Assembly (NCBI GenBank): GCA_017435565.1
Contig: JAFSEU010000031.1
Coordinates: 102,645 to 166,644, forward strand
Length of the DNA: 64,000 nucleotides
From: Oscillospiraceae bacterium
GTDB taxonomy: Bacteria; Bacillota; Clostridia; Oscillospirales; Ruminococcaceae
Reading direction: 5' to 3'
Of this stretch, positions 55,275 to 64,000 are shown in pieces. The position numbers and the translations under genes were made by a program. The notes under the pieces were generated by a model. It saw only the letters and a program-made list of their open reading frames with translations. It made no database searches and was not told the DNA's origin. The first letter of the stretch is position 1. Each line of letters begins with the position of its first letter.

Positions 55275-58061
55275 TTATGAATAAAAGGCAATTGTACCTG
55301 CGGGGAATACCGAAATAGTTGTATTTACATATTCTGTAAGCGTTTGCAGGTCGTTGGCATCTATATAACCGTTGCCGTCGGTATCGGCAGCAGCCAATGT
55401 GCGTGTGTCAACAGAAGCATAGCTTAACATTAGCCTTTTAAATGTCAGAATATCGATAACGGTAATCTGCGCATCAAAATCAAGATCGCCTACCAAAGTC
55501 TGATACTGCTGCTGAGAAACAGTTTCACTCTCGCTATATGTTTCCGTGGGAGCCGATGCCTGCGAATAGTACATTCTGACAAAATCAACAGAGCCGTTGA
55601 ACATATTCTCAGCATTGTTATCCGCACCGAGCCTGTATGCAGCATCAGCGTCATCAACAGAGATATTGCTTGCAATATCATCAGGGTCAATTGTAATTGT
55701 TCCCGATGCAACCTGCTGATTATTGATATACAGCTGAGCATAATCGCTGCTCAAAACCACCCTCAGTATTGTCCATTTGCCACGTTCGAGCTCTGCTGTC
55801 GCCGTCAGCTTCTGGGTAGTTGAACCGTTTGAGAAAATGACTTCGGGACTGCCCGAATCATTCGACGCAAGCACCTTTATATACGAAGAATCATTACCAA
55901 GGTGCAGAAGGACCTGATTATCGTCATAGCTTCGCGAAAGAAACGCAATCTGCAAATCCATATCCTTTGTATAAAGCATTCCTCTGTCAAGCTGTGCGTA
56001 TTGTGTACCGTTCAATGTCAGCACGCCGGAAGCGCTTGTGCGGGTCTGTTCCCACAAGGGACTGTTTGCAGTATATGCATATGTCGAATTGTACCTGTCA
56101 TTTGCGACATTGCTGCTGTCCTCGCCGAAATCATAGGCATACATAAGCTTATCCGTATACGAAAGTGAATCAACATAAGTCTGTGCGCTCACCCAACCGA
56201 AAGCCGTTCCCTTGGTAACGTACTTTCCGCCGTCATCATAATAATCACCGTCAACAACGCCCTGCCCCGAAACAGAACCATTTGCCATGCAGAACGCCAT
56301 GCCCTTTGCACAAGCATAATCCGTCATAGTGTACTGTCCGTAAACACAGGCACTTTCAATTACCCTTGCATTGCCCGAAACGCTTGCTGTGCCCATTACC
56401 ATTGCATAATCATCAACTCTGGCATTGCCCGAAATTGTTGCACTTTCCGCAATGATTGCATATCCGCTGATTACGGCGTTGTCCATAACCTTTGCGCTGT
56501 CCTGAACTACTGCATAATCTTCAATTCTGGCATTGCCCGTAACTGTTGCACTACCCAGAACCTTTGCATTCGGACCAACATATACGGTCGAATCAACGGT
56601 AGCGCTGTCCGAAACAAGACCGCCGCCATTTGAATGGTTGTGATAGCTTTCCCACCAGTTTGTACCGGTTGCAACCTCACGCTTTTCAATGTCAGCACCG
56701 ACAATTGTTGCCGAATAAGGATAGCGCTCCTTTTCGGTAAAGGGATAATTGTTTTCAGCAAATTCCGAATCAGGCCCGTAAGGAAGACCGCATTTTGTAT
56801 ATGTATTATTATCGGGTGTGGCAACAACTGTGAGATACGCCGCTTTCAGATTTGAATTTGCAGAAACCGTGCATGTGTCGCCATCGGAGAACAAATCGGA
56901 ATATACACAGCTATTGTCATTAAGCTGCTGAACAATGCAGGCACGCCAGTCGGCTCCTTCAATATCCGCAAGACCGTTAAGCGTAACGGAAATGGTGCTT
57001 GATGTAACATCAAGCGGAACAATATTCATTCCGGCATGCTGAGGCGCTCGCTCTGTCGGTACCTGATATACATTTTCCTCACCTGCAACAGGCTCAAGCA
57101 TTGTGTAAATCTGCTGCCAGTTCCAGCTTCCGTTGGTAAGGAGCTCATTAAGTCGCAAGCGGTAAGAATCACCGTTTTCAAAATCAAGCCCGGCCATATG
57201 CTTTGCAAAATGTCCCAAAGTATCCTTCAAATCCGCTGCGGCAAGCCTTTCGACCATATCAAACGGATATTCGTCAACCTGTCCTTCTTGGAGCATTGTT
57301 TTAACGAATTCTTCGCCGTATCCGTCGAGATTGTCGGGGTTTTCAGTCAGATACTGCAAAAACGGCCACGCAGCGTAATAATCACGTCCGCATGGAAAGG
57401 TCAGAGCGAGGTTTTTAAGATATGTTTCAAAAAAGTCCGTTCCGTAGCCTGTTGTATCAGTCGAATAATCACTGTACAGGTACTGCTCTCTGAACCAGTT
57501 GCCCATAGCCTCCCACCAGGCGTAGGAATATTTATTTGTGTTCCAACCAAGCTGGTGCGCTGTGACAACATGACCGAATTCGTGAGGAAGAACCCACGAC
57601 GGCGGATTGTACTGCATTGAATCCACACAGCAGAACATATACGCAAAGCCCTTTGAATCATAGGACATATACGCCCAGTCATCAGTCATTCCGCTGAGTC
57701 CCGTTCCTGAAATATAAATGTTTGTTTTGTAGTAATTTCCGTCGCGCAATCCAAGATTTACAGACTGCGAAGGCGGCTCCATTCCGAGATCGTTCATATA
57801 AACGTCCCAGCAAGCCTCCAGATTCTGTGCATTGCCTTCAAGAAATGCGGTCGTGACCTCTGCATAATCACCGCTGTTTCCCCAGATAAACTGAAAATGT
57901 TCCGATTCATAATAATTATAGCCGTAGCTGTAATTAAAAAACGGGTCGTGAACCAGATACTCATCAGCCGCCTGCGAAACCGTAACATCACTCGGAACAA
58001 TCCCCAGAACAAGCGACAGCGAAACTGCCATTGAAGTCAATCGTTTTAATATTTTTTTCAT
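55275..58061 (-). CDS. Secreted metallopeptidase with beta-helix, LamG-like and dockerin modules
   Basis: A 928-residue secreted protein with four parts. After a signal peptide (1-31), residues about 38-330 are a zinc peptidase-like domain (DUF6055-type) with HEFGH at 160-164 and a downstream Glu184 in WWEAMGNWF as likely third ligand. About 470-620 is a run of hexapeptide-like repeats (SATVTGNARIEDYAVVQDSA and similar) that should form a left-handed beta-helix. About 650-835 looks like a LamG/concanavalin fold. A dockerin (about 855-915; GDLDFDAQITVIDILTFKR and DTDGNGYIDANDLQTL) ends it. A cellulosome-borne protease of this build is unusual; substrate unknown. Confidence 0.82.
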   Translation of the reverse strand: MKKILKRLTSMAVSLSLVLGIVPSDVTVSQAADEYLVHDPFFNYSYGYNYYESEHFQFIWGNSGDYAEVTTAFLEGNAQNLEACWDVYMNDLGMEPPSQSVNLGLRDGNYYKTNIYISGTGLSGMTDDWAYMSYDSKGFAYMFCCVDSMQYNPPSWVLPHEFGHVVTAHQLGWNTNKYSYAWWEAMGNWFREQYLYSDYSTDTTGYGTDFFETYLKNLALTFPCGRDYYAAWPFLQYLTENPDNLDGYGEEFVKTMLQEGQVDEYPFDMVERLAAADLKDTLGHFAKHMAGLDFENGDSYRLRLNELLTNGSWNWQQIYTMLEPVAGEENVYQVPTERAPQHAGMNIVPLDVTSSTISVTLNGLADIEGADWRACIVQQLNDNSCVYSDLFSDGDTCTVSANSNLKAAYLTVVATPDNNTYTKCGLPYGPDSEFAENNYPFTEKERYPYSATIVGADIEKREVATGTNWWESYHNHSNGGGLVSDSATVDSTVYVGPNAKVLGSATVTGNARIEDYAVVQDSAKVMDNAVISGYAIIAESATISGNARVDDYAMVMGTASVSGNARVIESACVYGQYTMTDYACAKGMAFCMANGSVSGQGVVDGDYYDDGGKYVTKGTAFGWVSAQTYVDSLSYTDKLMYAYDFGEDSSNVANDRYNSTYAYTANSPLWEQTRTSASGVLTLNGTQYAQLDRGMLYTKDMDLQIAFLSRSYDDNQVLLHLGNDSSYIKVLASNDSGSPEVIFSNGSTTQKLTATAELERGKWTILRVVLSSDYAQLYINNQQVASGTITIDPDDIASNISVDDADAAYRLGADNNAENMFNGSVDFVRMYYSQASAPTETYSESETVSQQQYQTLVGDLDFDAQITVIDILTFKRLMLSYASVDTRTLAAADTDGNGYIDANDLQTLTEYVNTTISVFPAGTIAFYS

Positions 58062-58196
58062 AGTTCCCCTTATATCCTTTCAAAAATATACCATTATGAT
58101 GATAACATATTGCGAAAACGATTGCAAGCATTTTTTGTATATTTATGCACACTCTATGTCTTTTTATTGACAAGGCGCATTTTTCAAAATAAAAAA

Positions 58197-58241
58197 TGCA
58201 TCGTTTTTCCTGACACACTTGGCACAAGATAAAACGATGCA
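58197..58241 (-). terminator. Terminator of tspO
   Basis: TGCATCGTTTT pairs with AAAACGATGCA around a 23-nt loop; on the - strand TTTTTTATTTTG follows. Confidence 0.75.
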
Positions 58242-58261
58242 CATAATTTAACAGTAAAATA

Positions 58262-58735
58262 TCAATTTATCACCGCAATTGCAATTGTAAGGTAAGATGC
58301 AAAGCCCACCCACAATGCATATGGAATGTTGATATATCCTGCGACAGGTCTTATTCTCACAAACACAAAAATCATTGTGCAGACCAGCGCAAAGAGCGCA
58401 AGCACCACCGCAACAGCCGCCCACAGCGCTTCAAACCTGAAAAATACAATGCTCCACGAAAAATTGACCGCCAGTTGAACCCAATACAGTACAAGCGCTT
58501 TTTTTATCGCTTCCTCGTCTTCGCCGGAATAATGTATCAGATACGCTGAAATGCCCATAACCGCATAAAGAACGACCCACACAACGGGAAAAAGCCATGC
58601 CGGCGGAAGCAACGGCGGCTTTGTATACTTATCAAAAAAATCGGAAAAACCGCCTGAAAGCAACGCCGAAACCGCACCGACAAGCTCTGCGAAAACGATA
58701 TAATTCAGCAAATCCGTTCTGCTGCTTTTTTTCAT
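58262..58735 (-). CDS. tspO: TspO/MBR-family membrane protein
   Basis: A 157-residue, five-helix membrane protein related to the mitochondrial benzodiazepine receptor. The family's conserved regions KPPLLPPAWLFPVVWVVLY (cut region start) and QLAVNFSWSIVFF are clear. Family members bind porphyrins and other small molecules; the bacterial role is unsettled. It lies 86 bases after the GH35 gene on the same strand, so may be in one transcript with it and the MerR-type regulator. Confidence 0.88.
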   Translation of the reverse strand: MKKSSRTDLLNYIVFAELVGAVSALLSGGFSDFFDKYTKPPLLPPAWLFPVVWVVLYAVMGISAYLIHYSGEDEEAIKKALVLYWVQLAVNFSWSIVFFRFEALWAAVAVVLALFALVCTMIFVFVRIRPVAGYINIPYALWVGFASYLTIAIAVIN

Positions 58736-58821
58736 AGCAAAACCTCCAAAGTATCATTTTGGTTCATACTATGCTTGCGGGCAAGCTGTTTATTCCATTG
58801 TTTTTTCAATTTTCTGTCACT

Positions 58822-60564
58822 TTATCCCAAGTCAGGCTCTTCGCACAGCAAAATGCTCTCAGCGGCTTTTCCCAGCGTTTCAAAAATGATAATTGTATTA
58901 TTCCCCTTTTTAAGAAGCGGAGCAGGAAGATACAGCCGCTTCTGCGGGCCGATTTCCCAGAAGCGTCCGAGATTGAACCCGTTTACAAACACACAGCCCT
59001 TGCCAAATCCGTCGGTATCAAGAAATGTATCGCACAGCTCTTTGACCTCGAAATCAAACCTATAAAATGCGGGAGTGTTATCTGCATAACCGCTGTCAAA
59101 ATCAAGAGCTTCAACCTGATGTTCATCAAGCGGCAAAGGATAAATCTCATAGCCAAACTGCCTGTGGTCATTGATTTTAACGCCGCCCGAAATTCCCTTT
59201 CGCTGGGTTTCAAGACCTGTGCCGAAATTCTCCCTGCCGATATTTTCACAAAGCAGGTCAATCACGCCTCCGCTTTCCCTTTCGGAAAGCTCAGCTTTTT
59301 CGCCGATACTTTCAGCAAAGGCCGTATAGATGAATTCACCGTTATGATAACACTGCACTCTGTCGCTCGCCCCCTCAAGGCGAATATCTTTTACGGTTTC
59401 GTTTTCTCTGACGTTTGTGCGGTAAAGAATATAACCGTAGTTTTGTCCGATTTCCTCCATTGTAAGCGGGAAGCACGATTTCACAGGATTGCTGATTTTG
59501 TCAAGCACGCTGAACAAATCTGTTTTTGCTGTGCAGCGGATTTTTCCATAAGCTTTTCTCTTGATTTCAGTCGTAAGCGGAACTGTACGGACGGGTGCAT
59601 ATCCGGAGATTATCTCCCTGAACAGCTCATACTTCGGGGTAATCTGACCATCCTCAGTAAGAGGTGCGTCATAATCATAAGAGGTGACATCTGCGGTTTT
59701 ATTGCCGTTGTTGCGTCCTGCCATAAACCCGAAATTTGTACCGCCCTCAAACATATAAAAATTGACACTGCCTTGTTTTAAAAGCTCTTCAAGCTCTGCT
59801 CCTGCCTTTTCGGGCTCCGTGGTGTGATGCTCCTCACCCCATGCGTCAAACCAACCGTTCCAGAATTCCATACACATAAGCGGTTTGTTGTCGCCCATAA
59901 ATTTTATCATCTGCCCGAACTGCCACTGTGCCGCCGAACCGAAATTTCCCGTAGGCAGCGCCCCGTCAACCGCACCCGATTTGAATACAGGCTCGCTCCA
60001 AGGCCCGTCCGATGTAACAAACGGAACAGTTATTCCATATTCTCTCATTGTATCGCGGAGAAACTCAAGATATGCGGTATCATTTCCGTAATATCCGTAT
60101 TCATTTTCAATCTGCAACAGAATGATTCTGCCGCCTCTGTCAATCTGATAAGGCACAAGCTTCGGAATAAGCACGCTGTAATATTCCCTTACAGCCTGTA
60201 AATACGGCTCATAACAGCAACGCAGTTTCATTCCCTTATCCTTTAAAAGCCAAGCAGGAAGACCTCCGAATTCCCACTCTGAGCAGATATACGGAGAAGG
60301 ACGGATTATTATATAAAGTCCCAGATTCTGTGCAAGCTCAATGAAACGGCATATATCATGCATACCCTCCCAAAGAAATTCGCCCTTGTTCGGTTCGTGG
60401 AAGTTCCACGGAATGTAGGTTTCAACTGTGTTGCAGCCCATATTTACAAGCTTTTCAAGCCTGTCCTGCCAATATTCGGGAACGGTTCTGAAATAATGAA
60501 ACGAACCCGAAATTATTTTAAACGGCTCTCCGTTAAGATAAAATTTTTCTTTAATTTCAAACAT
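58822..60564 (-). CDS. GH35-family beta-galactosidase, cytoplasmic
   Basis: A 580-residue retaining glycosidase of family 35. The catalytic acid/base is in ILLQIENEYGYYG and the nucleophile in LMCMEFWNGWFD. The barrel occupies about residues 1-330; beta-sandwich domains follow. There is no signal peptide, so it acts on imported galactosides. It follows a MerR-type regulator gene after 40 bases and precedes tspO. No transporter is next to it. Confidence 0.9.
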   Translation of the reverse strand: MFEIKEKFYLNGEPFKIISGSFHYFRTVPEYWQDRLEKLVNMGCNTVETYIPWNFHEPNKGEFLWEGMHDICRFIELAQNLGLYIIIRPSPYICSEWEFGGLPAWLLKDKGMKLRCCYEPYLQAVREYYSVLIPKLVPYQIDRGGRIILLQIENEYGYYGNDTAYLEFLRDTMREYGITVPFVTSDGPWSEPVFKSGAVDGALPTGNFGSAAQWQFGQMIKFMGDNKPLMCMEFWNGWFDAWGEEHHTTEPEKAGAELEELLKQGSVNFYMFEGGTNFGFMAGRNNGNKTADVTSYDYDAPLTEDGQITPKYELFREIISGYAPVRTVPLTTEIKRKAYGKIRCTAKTDLFSVLDKISNPVKSCFPLTMEEIGQNYGYILYRTNVRENETVKDIRLEGASDRVQCYHNGEFIYTAFAESIGEKAELSERESGGVIDLLCENIGRENFGTGLETQRKGISGGVKINDHRQFGYEIYPLPLDEHQVEALDFDSGYADNTPAFYRFDFEVKELCDTFLDTDGFGKGCVFVNGFNLGRFWEIGPQKRLYLPAPLLKKGNNTIIIFETLGKAAESILLCEEPDLG

Positions 60565-60604
60565 TGCGTTTTCCTCGTATAAGTATAAATATAATAATAG
60601 TTTT

Positions 60605-61051
60605 TCAAATTCCTCTCAGCCTTTTTCTGATTTCGCGGAATTCTTCAGGGAGCTCCTCGTACGGCATATTTTTCGGAACTTCAGTTGTACCGTGTGCTTT
60701 TGCTGTTTCGTAATACCATTTTTTGAAATCAAGCGTTGCAAGAGTTTCCTGCAGTTCATCAATCCGACGCAGAACCGCCTTACGCTGATTTGTAATGAGC
60801 TCCAGACGTTTGCCAATGGTGGAGTCGCCCTCCATCGCCATAAATATGAAAGTACGAATATCCTTTAACTGCATCCCTGTCTTTTTCAGACATTCTATGA
60901 CCTTCAGCCATTCGTAATCGGACTCCTTGAACACGCGAATACCGCCCTTTGAACGTTCAACAAACGGCAGTAGCCCCTCTTTATCATAATAGCGAAGCGT
61001 TGACGGTGCTACACCAACTAGCTTTGCCATTTCTCCGACTGTATAAAACAT
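60605..61051 (-). CDS. MerR-family transcriptional regulator
   Basis: A 148-residue regulator with an N-terminal MerR winged-helix (YTVGEMAKLVGVAPSTLRYYD, cut; KGGIRVFKESDYEWL) and a coiled-coil dimer helix. It lacks conserved effector cysteines, so a metal sensor is unlikely; it resembles the subgroup beside aldo-keto reductases and flavoproteins. It is divergent from just such a pair, whose promoter has the stretched 19-bp spacer MerR proteins act on. Confidence 0.9.
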   Translation of the reverse strand: MFYTVGEMAKLVGVAPSTLRYYDKEGLLPFVERSKGGIRVFKESDYEWLKVIECLKKTGMQLKDIRTFIFMAMEGDSTIGKRLELITNQRKAVLRRIDELQETLATLDFKKWYYETAKAHGTTEVPKNMPYEELPEEFREIRKRLRGI

Positions 61052-61077
61052 AAAATCCCCCGTTTTGTAAAAAACTA

Positions 61078-61108
61078 TTGACTTAAAGTCGGGTTTAAGT
61101 TGTACAAT
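61078..61108 (+). promoter_or_regulatory. MerR-type promoter with 19-bp spacer
   Basis: TTGACT (61078-61083) and TACAAT (61103-61108) are 19 bp apart, too far for normal recognition and typical of MerR-activated promoters. The dyad ACTTAAA...TTTAAGT (61081-61100) lies in the spacer. Confidence 0.88.
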
Positions 61109-61166
61109 GTACTTATATTATACTGTATAGCAGAAAAATCGTCAATACAATTTTACGGAGGTTTTT

Positions 61167-61703
61167 ATGAGCAAGAAGGTTTTAATTTTATCGGGAAGCC
61201 CACGAAAGGACGGAAACTCAGACATTCTCTGCAATGAGTTTATGCGCGGAGCAATGAAAAGTGGTAATGAGGTTGAGAAAATCCGCGTTGCCGAAAAGAA
61301 AATAGGCTATTGCACCGCCTGCTATGCCTGTCGTGATACGGGAGTATGCGCAATCAAGGACGATATGGCAGAAATCATCCAAAAAATGATTGACGCCGAG
61401 GTCATTGTGCTGGCAAGCCCTGTGTATTTTTATTCCATCGATGCACAGCTAAAGGCACTTATCGACCGCACCGTATGCCGCTGGACCGAGGTCAGGAACA
61501 AGGAGTTCTACTATATTATGACGGCAGCCGACAACACGATAGAGTCCATGGAAACAACCCTTGCCTGCTTCCGCGGTTATGCCGACTGCGTAGACGGCGC
61601 AAAGGAAATGGGAATCATTTACGGAACCGGCGTGTACGAAAAAGGTGAAATCATGAATACAAAGGCAATGATTGAAGCCTACGAAGCAGGCAAAAACGTA
61701 TAA
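61167..61703 (+). CDS. Flavodoxin-fold NAD(P)H-dependent FMN reductase / iron-sulfur flavoprotein-like
   Basis: A 178-residue flavoprotein with the FMN phosphate loop SGSPRKDGNSD (about residues 9-19), the cysteine-rich YCTACYACRDTGVC (about 50-63) that in iron-sulfur flavoproteins binds a cluster, and SPVYFYSIDAQLKALIDR. First gene of a two-gene unit behind the MerR-type promoter, with GGAGG before the ATG. Likely reduces quinones, nitro compounds or another electrophile; the true substrate is unknown. Confidence 0.87.
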   Translation: MSKKVLILSGSPRKDGNSDILCNEFMRGAMKSGNEVEKIRVAEKKIGYCTACYACRDTGVCAIKDDMAEIIQKMIDAEVIVLASPVYFYSIDAQLKALIDRTVCRWTEVRNKEFYYIMTAADNTIESMETTLACFRGYADCVDGAKEMGIIYGTGVYEKGEIMNTKAMIEAYEAGKNV

Positions 61704-61712
61704 GGAGTTTTT

Positions 61713-62600
61713 ATGGAATTTGTAACGCTTTCAAATGGCATAAAAATGCCGATAATCGGATATGGAGTATATCAGATAACAAAGGAATGCTGCGAGCGCT
61801 GCGTGCTTGACGCATTGAAGGCGGGTTATCGCTCAATCGACACAGCACAGTCATATTTTAACGAGGAGGAAGTCGGCTCAGCCATCGCAAAAAGCGGCAT
61901 ACCCAGAGAAGAAATCTTCCTCACCACAAAGGTCTGGATTGAACACTACGGCTATGAAGGATGCAAGGCTTCAGTGCTCGAATCTATGAGAAAGCTTCAG
62001 ACCGAATACATTGACCTGATGCTTCTGCACCAGCCCTTCGGCGATTATTACGGTGCATGGAGAGCATTGGAGGAGCTTTACGAGGACGGCAAACTCCGTG
62101 CTATCGGCATCTCCAACTTCTATCCTGACAGAATGATTGACCTTGCTTCGTTTTCGCGCATAAAGCCTATGATAAACCAGATTGAAGTTCATCCCTATAA
62201 CCAGCAAACCGAAGCAAAGAAATGGAACGAAAAATATCACTTGCAGGTTGAAGCGTGGGCGCCCTTCGGTGAGGGCAGAGAGGGACTTTTTGAAAACGAA
62301 ACTCTGAAAGCCATCGGCAAAAAGTATGGCAAGACAACCGCACAGGTGATGCTACGGTGGCATATTCAGCGCGGTATAGTTGTTATCCCTAAATCGACGC
62401 ATTCTGACAGAATGGCTGAAAACTTCAACGTGTTTGACTTTGTTCTTGCCGATGAAGATATGAACGCAATCGCTGCGCTTGACCGCAGCGCAAGTGTGTT
62501 CTTCTCGCATACCGACCCGAATATGGTCGAATGGTTTGTGAAAATGGCGGAGGAGCGCAAACAGCAACACGATTGCAGTAAGGAAAAGAAAAACTGGTAA
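61713..62600 (+). CDS. Aldo/keto reductase
   Basis: A 295-residue NADPH-dependent carbonyl reductase. The catalytic set is visible: Asp in RSIDTAQSYFNEEEVG with Tyr next to it, Lys in FLTTKVWIEHYG, and the following LMLLHQPFGDY (His). GISNFYPDRM and VIPKSTHSDRM are the cofactor-binding segments. It is ten bases after the flavoprotein gene and is controlled with it by the MerR-type promoter. Confidence 0.93.
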   Translation: MEFVTLSNGIKMPIIGYGVYQITKECCERCVLDALKAGYRSIDTAQSYFNEEEVGSAIAKSGIPREEIFLTTKVWIEHYGYEGCKASVLESMRKLQTEYIDLMLLHQPFGDYYGAWRALEELYEDGKLRAIGISNFYPDRMIDLASFSRIKPMINQIEVHPYNQQTEAKKWNEKYHLQVEAWAPFGEGREGLFENETLKAIGKKYGKTTAQVMLRWHIQRGIVVIPKSTHSDRMAENFNVFDFVLADEDMNAIAALDRSASVFFSHTDPNMVEWFVKMAEERKQQHDCSKEKKNW

Positions 62601-62696
62601 TTATGATGACAAACAAGGTGCGTAAGTTACGCCAAGGACAAGAATGCTCAATAAAGGACAGATAAAGGACAAAACCGAATTTCAGGCAAAAAGAAA

Positions 62697-62730
62697 ACTC
62701 TCAAACGGCTATTTTAAGCCATTTGAGAGC
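62697..62730 (-). terminator. Terminator of the tRNA-Met/tRNA-Glu transcript
   Basis: CTCTCAAA-TGGCT stem with AGCCG-TTTGAGAG (one mismatch), followed on the - strand by TTTTCTTTTT. Confidence 0.85.
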
Positions 62731-62738
62731 AACTGTGT

Positions 62739-62813
62739 TGGTGACCCGTACGGGAATCGAACCCATGATTCCGCCGTGAAAGGGCGATGTCTTAACCTCT
62801 TGACCAACGGGCC
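62739..62813 (-). tRNA. tRNA-Glu (anticodon UUC)
   Basis: A 75-nt cloverleaf with encoded CCA. Acceptor GGCCCGT/ACGGGTC, anticodon stem-loop CGCCC-TTTCACG-GCGG (anticodon TTC), T-loop TTCGATT. Confidence 0.95.
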
Positions 62814-62887
62814 ATATTAAAATTGGGGTGTGTACAGGAAGAGAAGCGGTTATGGAACAAGGTTCCGAACCTACTTCCTCTTCCAAA

Positions 62888-62964
62888 TGGTAGCGGCAGT
62901 GGGATTCGAACCTACGACCAATCGGGTATGAACCGAGTACTCTAGCCAACTGAGCTATGCCGCC
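62888..62964 (-). tRNA. tRNA-Met (anticodon CAU), elongator type
   Basis: A 77-nt cloverleaf with encoded CCA. Acceptor GGCGGCA/TGCCGCT, D-arm AGCTCAGTTGGCTAGAGT, loop TTCATAC (anticodon CAT). Acceptor begins with a G-C type pair, which fits elongator Met rather than initiator. Same strand as tRNA-Glu, 74 bases apart. Confidence 0.93.
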
Positions 62965-63108
62965 TCACATCGCTGAATTGCGACTTGATAAGTATAATAC
63001 ATTTTTTGTCGTTTGTCAATGTTTTATAAGAATTTTTTTTAAAAACGTCATTTTGAACGATAACAAGCGGATTTCAACGACGCGTTTGTGGACATTTTCA
63101 CAACAATT

Positions 63109-63143
63109 ATGCCGAACACATAAAGCTGATATGTGTTCGGCAT
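63109..63143. terminator. Hairpin after the right-edge membrane gene
   Basis: A 14-bp perfect stem (63109-63122 with 63130-63143). Its T-run is on the + strand side (TTTTTA); on the - strand the tail is AATTGTTG, so termination for the gene ending at 63149 would be weaker. Confidence 0.6.
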
Positions 63144-63148
63144 TTTTA

Positions 63149-64000
63149 TCAATATGTCATATTTGTATCCTTGCGCTTGTAATACATTTCAATTGCGTCA
63201 CTTGTGTTGAAGAAGAAGCAGTTGAACATACTGACAATAATTACACCGATATACAAAATCGTATTAAGCGTACCGTTTTCGGGTCGTGCCGAAAGCAAAG
63301 TAAAGCACGGAATCATCAGCACGACATTTGCCACATACATAAGCGAAGCAAGCGACTTTATAAATCCGATTCGCAGAATCGTCATAAGCGACACAACTCC
63401 GAGAGCTGCGCAGTAATATGTAGAATATTCCTGCAAAAGCTTGACAACCTTTGTTCCCTCATATTCAGCAGGCATCGGCGTATAGTTGATAAACATATAG
63501 AGCAGTACTGCGCTGACAACACCGAGTATAAATACAATAAATATCATAAACATACCCTTTTTTGCAAGACGTGCGTTCTGCTCGGCGCGCAATTCGCGGT
63601 ACATTCTGCGGCTTTCTTCGGAAACCTTTCCCGATGTATCGCCGAGAGCCATTTTCGCCTTATATGCAGCTGAGCTTGTTTTCTTCTTCGCTTCAATTTC
63701 ATCCTGAGTCTGCTTGCGGACATAGGTTGACTTGTACTCGTCACCCATGCTGTCAAGCTGAATATCCTTATCTTCCTGTGCATTATCAAGGCTTTCTTCC
63801 AGCGCCTTTTTGCGTTCTTCTCTATATGCCTTGTCATCAAAAGTATCCTCAGCAAGAACAACTTCCTCGGTATCCTGCGCCAGAAGCTCATCAGATGTAG
63901 GACCCGATTTTTCTTCTGCAGTCATTTCCGCCATCAAGACAGGGCCTTCCATATCATCAAGCGCTGTATTTCTGCGGTTGCTGTCGTCATATGTATCATC
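63149..64000 (-). CDS. Membrane protein with acidic coiled-coil N-terminus, 5' end outside window
   Basis: The frame is open to the right edge (DDTYDDSNRRNTALDD precedes the ATG at 63952), so the start is not in the window; at least 283 residues. The N-terminal half is very acidic and charged (EEVVLAEDTFDDKAYREE), helical, probably cytoplasmic. Four membrane segments follow: about 25 residues from KKGMFMIFIVFILG, then two more, and INTILYIGVIIVSMFNCFFF-like at the end (sequence there is LNTILYIGVIIVSMFN). Family not recognised. Confidence 0.7.
   Translation of the reverse strand, partial: DDTYDDSNRRNTALDDMEGPVLMAEMTAEEKSGPTSDELLAQDTEEVVLAEDTFDDKAYREERKKALEESLDNAQEDKDIQLDSMGDEYKSTYVRKQTQDEIEAKKKTSSAAYKAKMALGDTSGKVSEESRRMYRELRAEQNARLAKKGMFMIFIVFILGVVSAVLLYMFINYTPMPAEYEGTKVVKLLQEYSTYYCAALGVVSLMTILRIGFIKSLASLMYVANVVLMIPCFTLLSARPENGTLNTILYIGVIIVSMFNCFFFNTSDAIEMYYKRKDTNMTY

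Noticed and set aside
58759..59781. A 340-codon frame on the + strand opposite GH35
   Set aside because: Antisense shadow of a clear GH35 gene; no ribosome site or recognisable domain.

Overview
The window reads as chromosome of a cellulosome-forming Ruminococcus-like Firmicute from a gut or rumen. The support is a cohesin-dockerin adaptor protein, four other secreted dockerin proteins (GH48, GH44, GH43 and a metallopeptidase), strong AGGAGG ribosome sites, sigma-A promoters with 17-bp spacers, a T-box leader, anaerobic class III ribonucleotide reductase and a maltose-type PTS. The species cannot be fixed from the sequence alone.

Layout. 1-1553: end of a type II topoisomerase A subunit. 1605-5740: nrdG-nrdD-trxB, transcribed leftward behind a promoter with two NrdR boxes; NrdD carries its own C-terminal redoxin domain. 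5804-7040: cohesin-dockerin adaptor scaffoldin. 7095-9048: a membrane protein and a radical SAM protein. 9119-17887: a leftward carbohydrate operon glgP, PTS IIA-IIC-IIB, a MapP-like phosphatase, malQ, ptsH, ptsI, which together would import and break down maltose or maltodextrin. 18009-20687: a GNAT acetyltransferase with an unusual leader, a gene remnant, a lipoprotein and a CPBP protease.

21182-35960: an integrative mobilizable element of about 14.7 kb set in the 3' end of a tRNA-Thr(CGU) gene. It has a serine recombinase broken by an amber codon, a MobA relaxase with a second gene nested in another frame, MobC, a RepA-like ATPase and a candidate oriT. Its cargo is a manganese exporter under a yybP-ykoY riboswitch, a GH44-dockerin enzyme, an AraC-type sensor-regulator and a GH43-dockerin enzyme. 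Just outside the intact tRNA lies a tandem array of truncated tRNA-Thr copies (36023-36417).

36856-64000: core-like chromosome again. GH48-dockerin exocellulase; a Gld-like ABC operon; metK; an AraC regulator divergent from a MATE pump; a Fur-family regulator with a zinc-type ABC transporter behind a palindromic operator; a T-box controlling asnS-asnA; a secreted peptidase with beta-helix, LamG-like and dockerin parts; a merR/GH35/tspO cluster opposite a flavoprotein/aldo-keto reductase pair; tRNA-Glu and tRNA-Met; and a truncated membrane protein at the right edge.

How it fits together: the GH48, GH44 and GH43 enzymes carry dockerins that would plug into cohesins such as the one at 5901-7040. 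The mobile element therefore looks like a route by which plant-fibre enzymes and their regulator are added to an existing cellulosome. Product names rest on motif recognition by eye; no database search was run.
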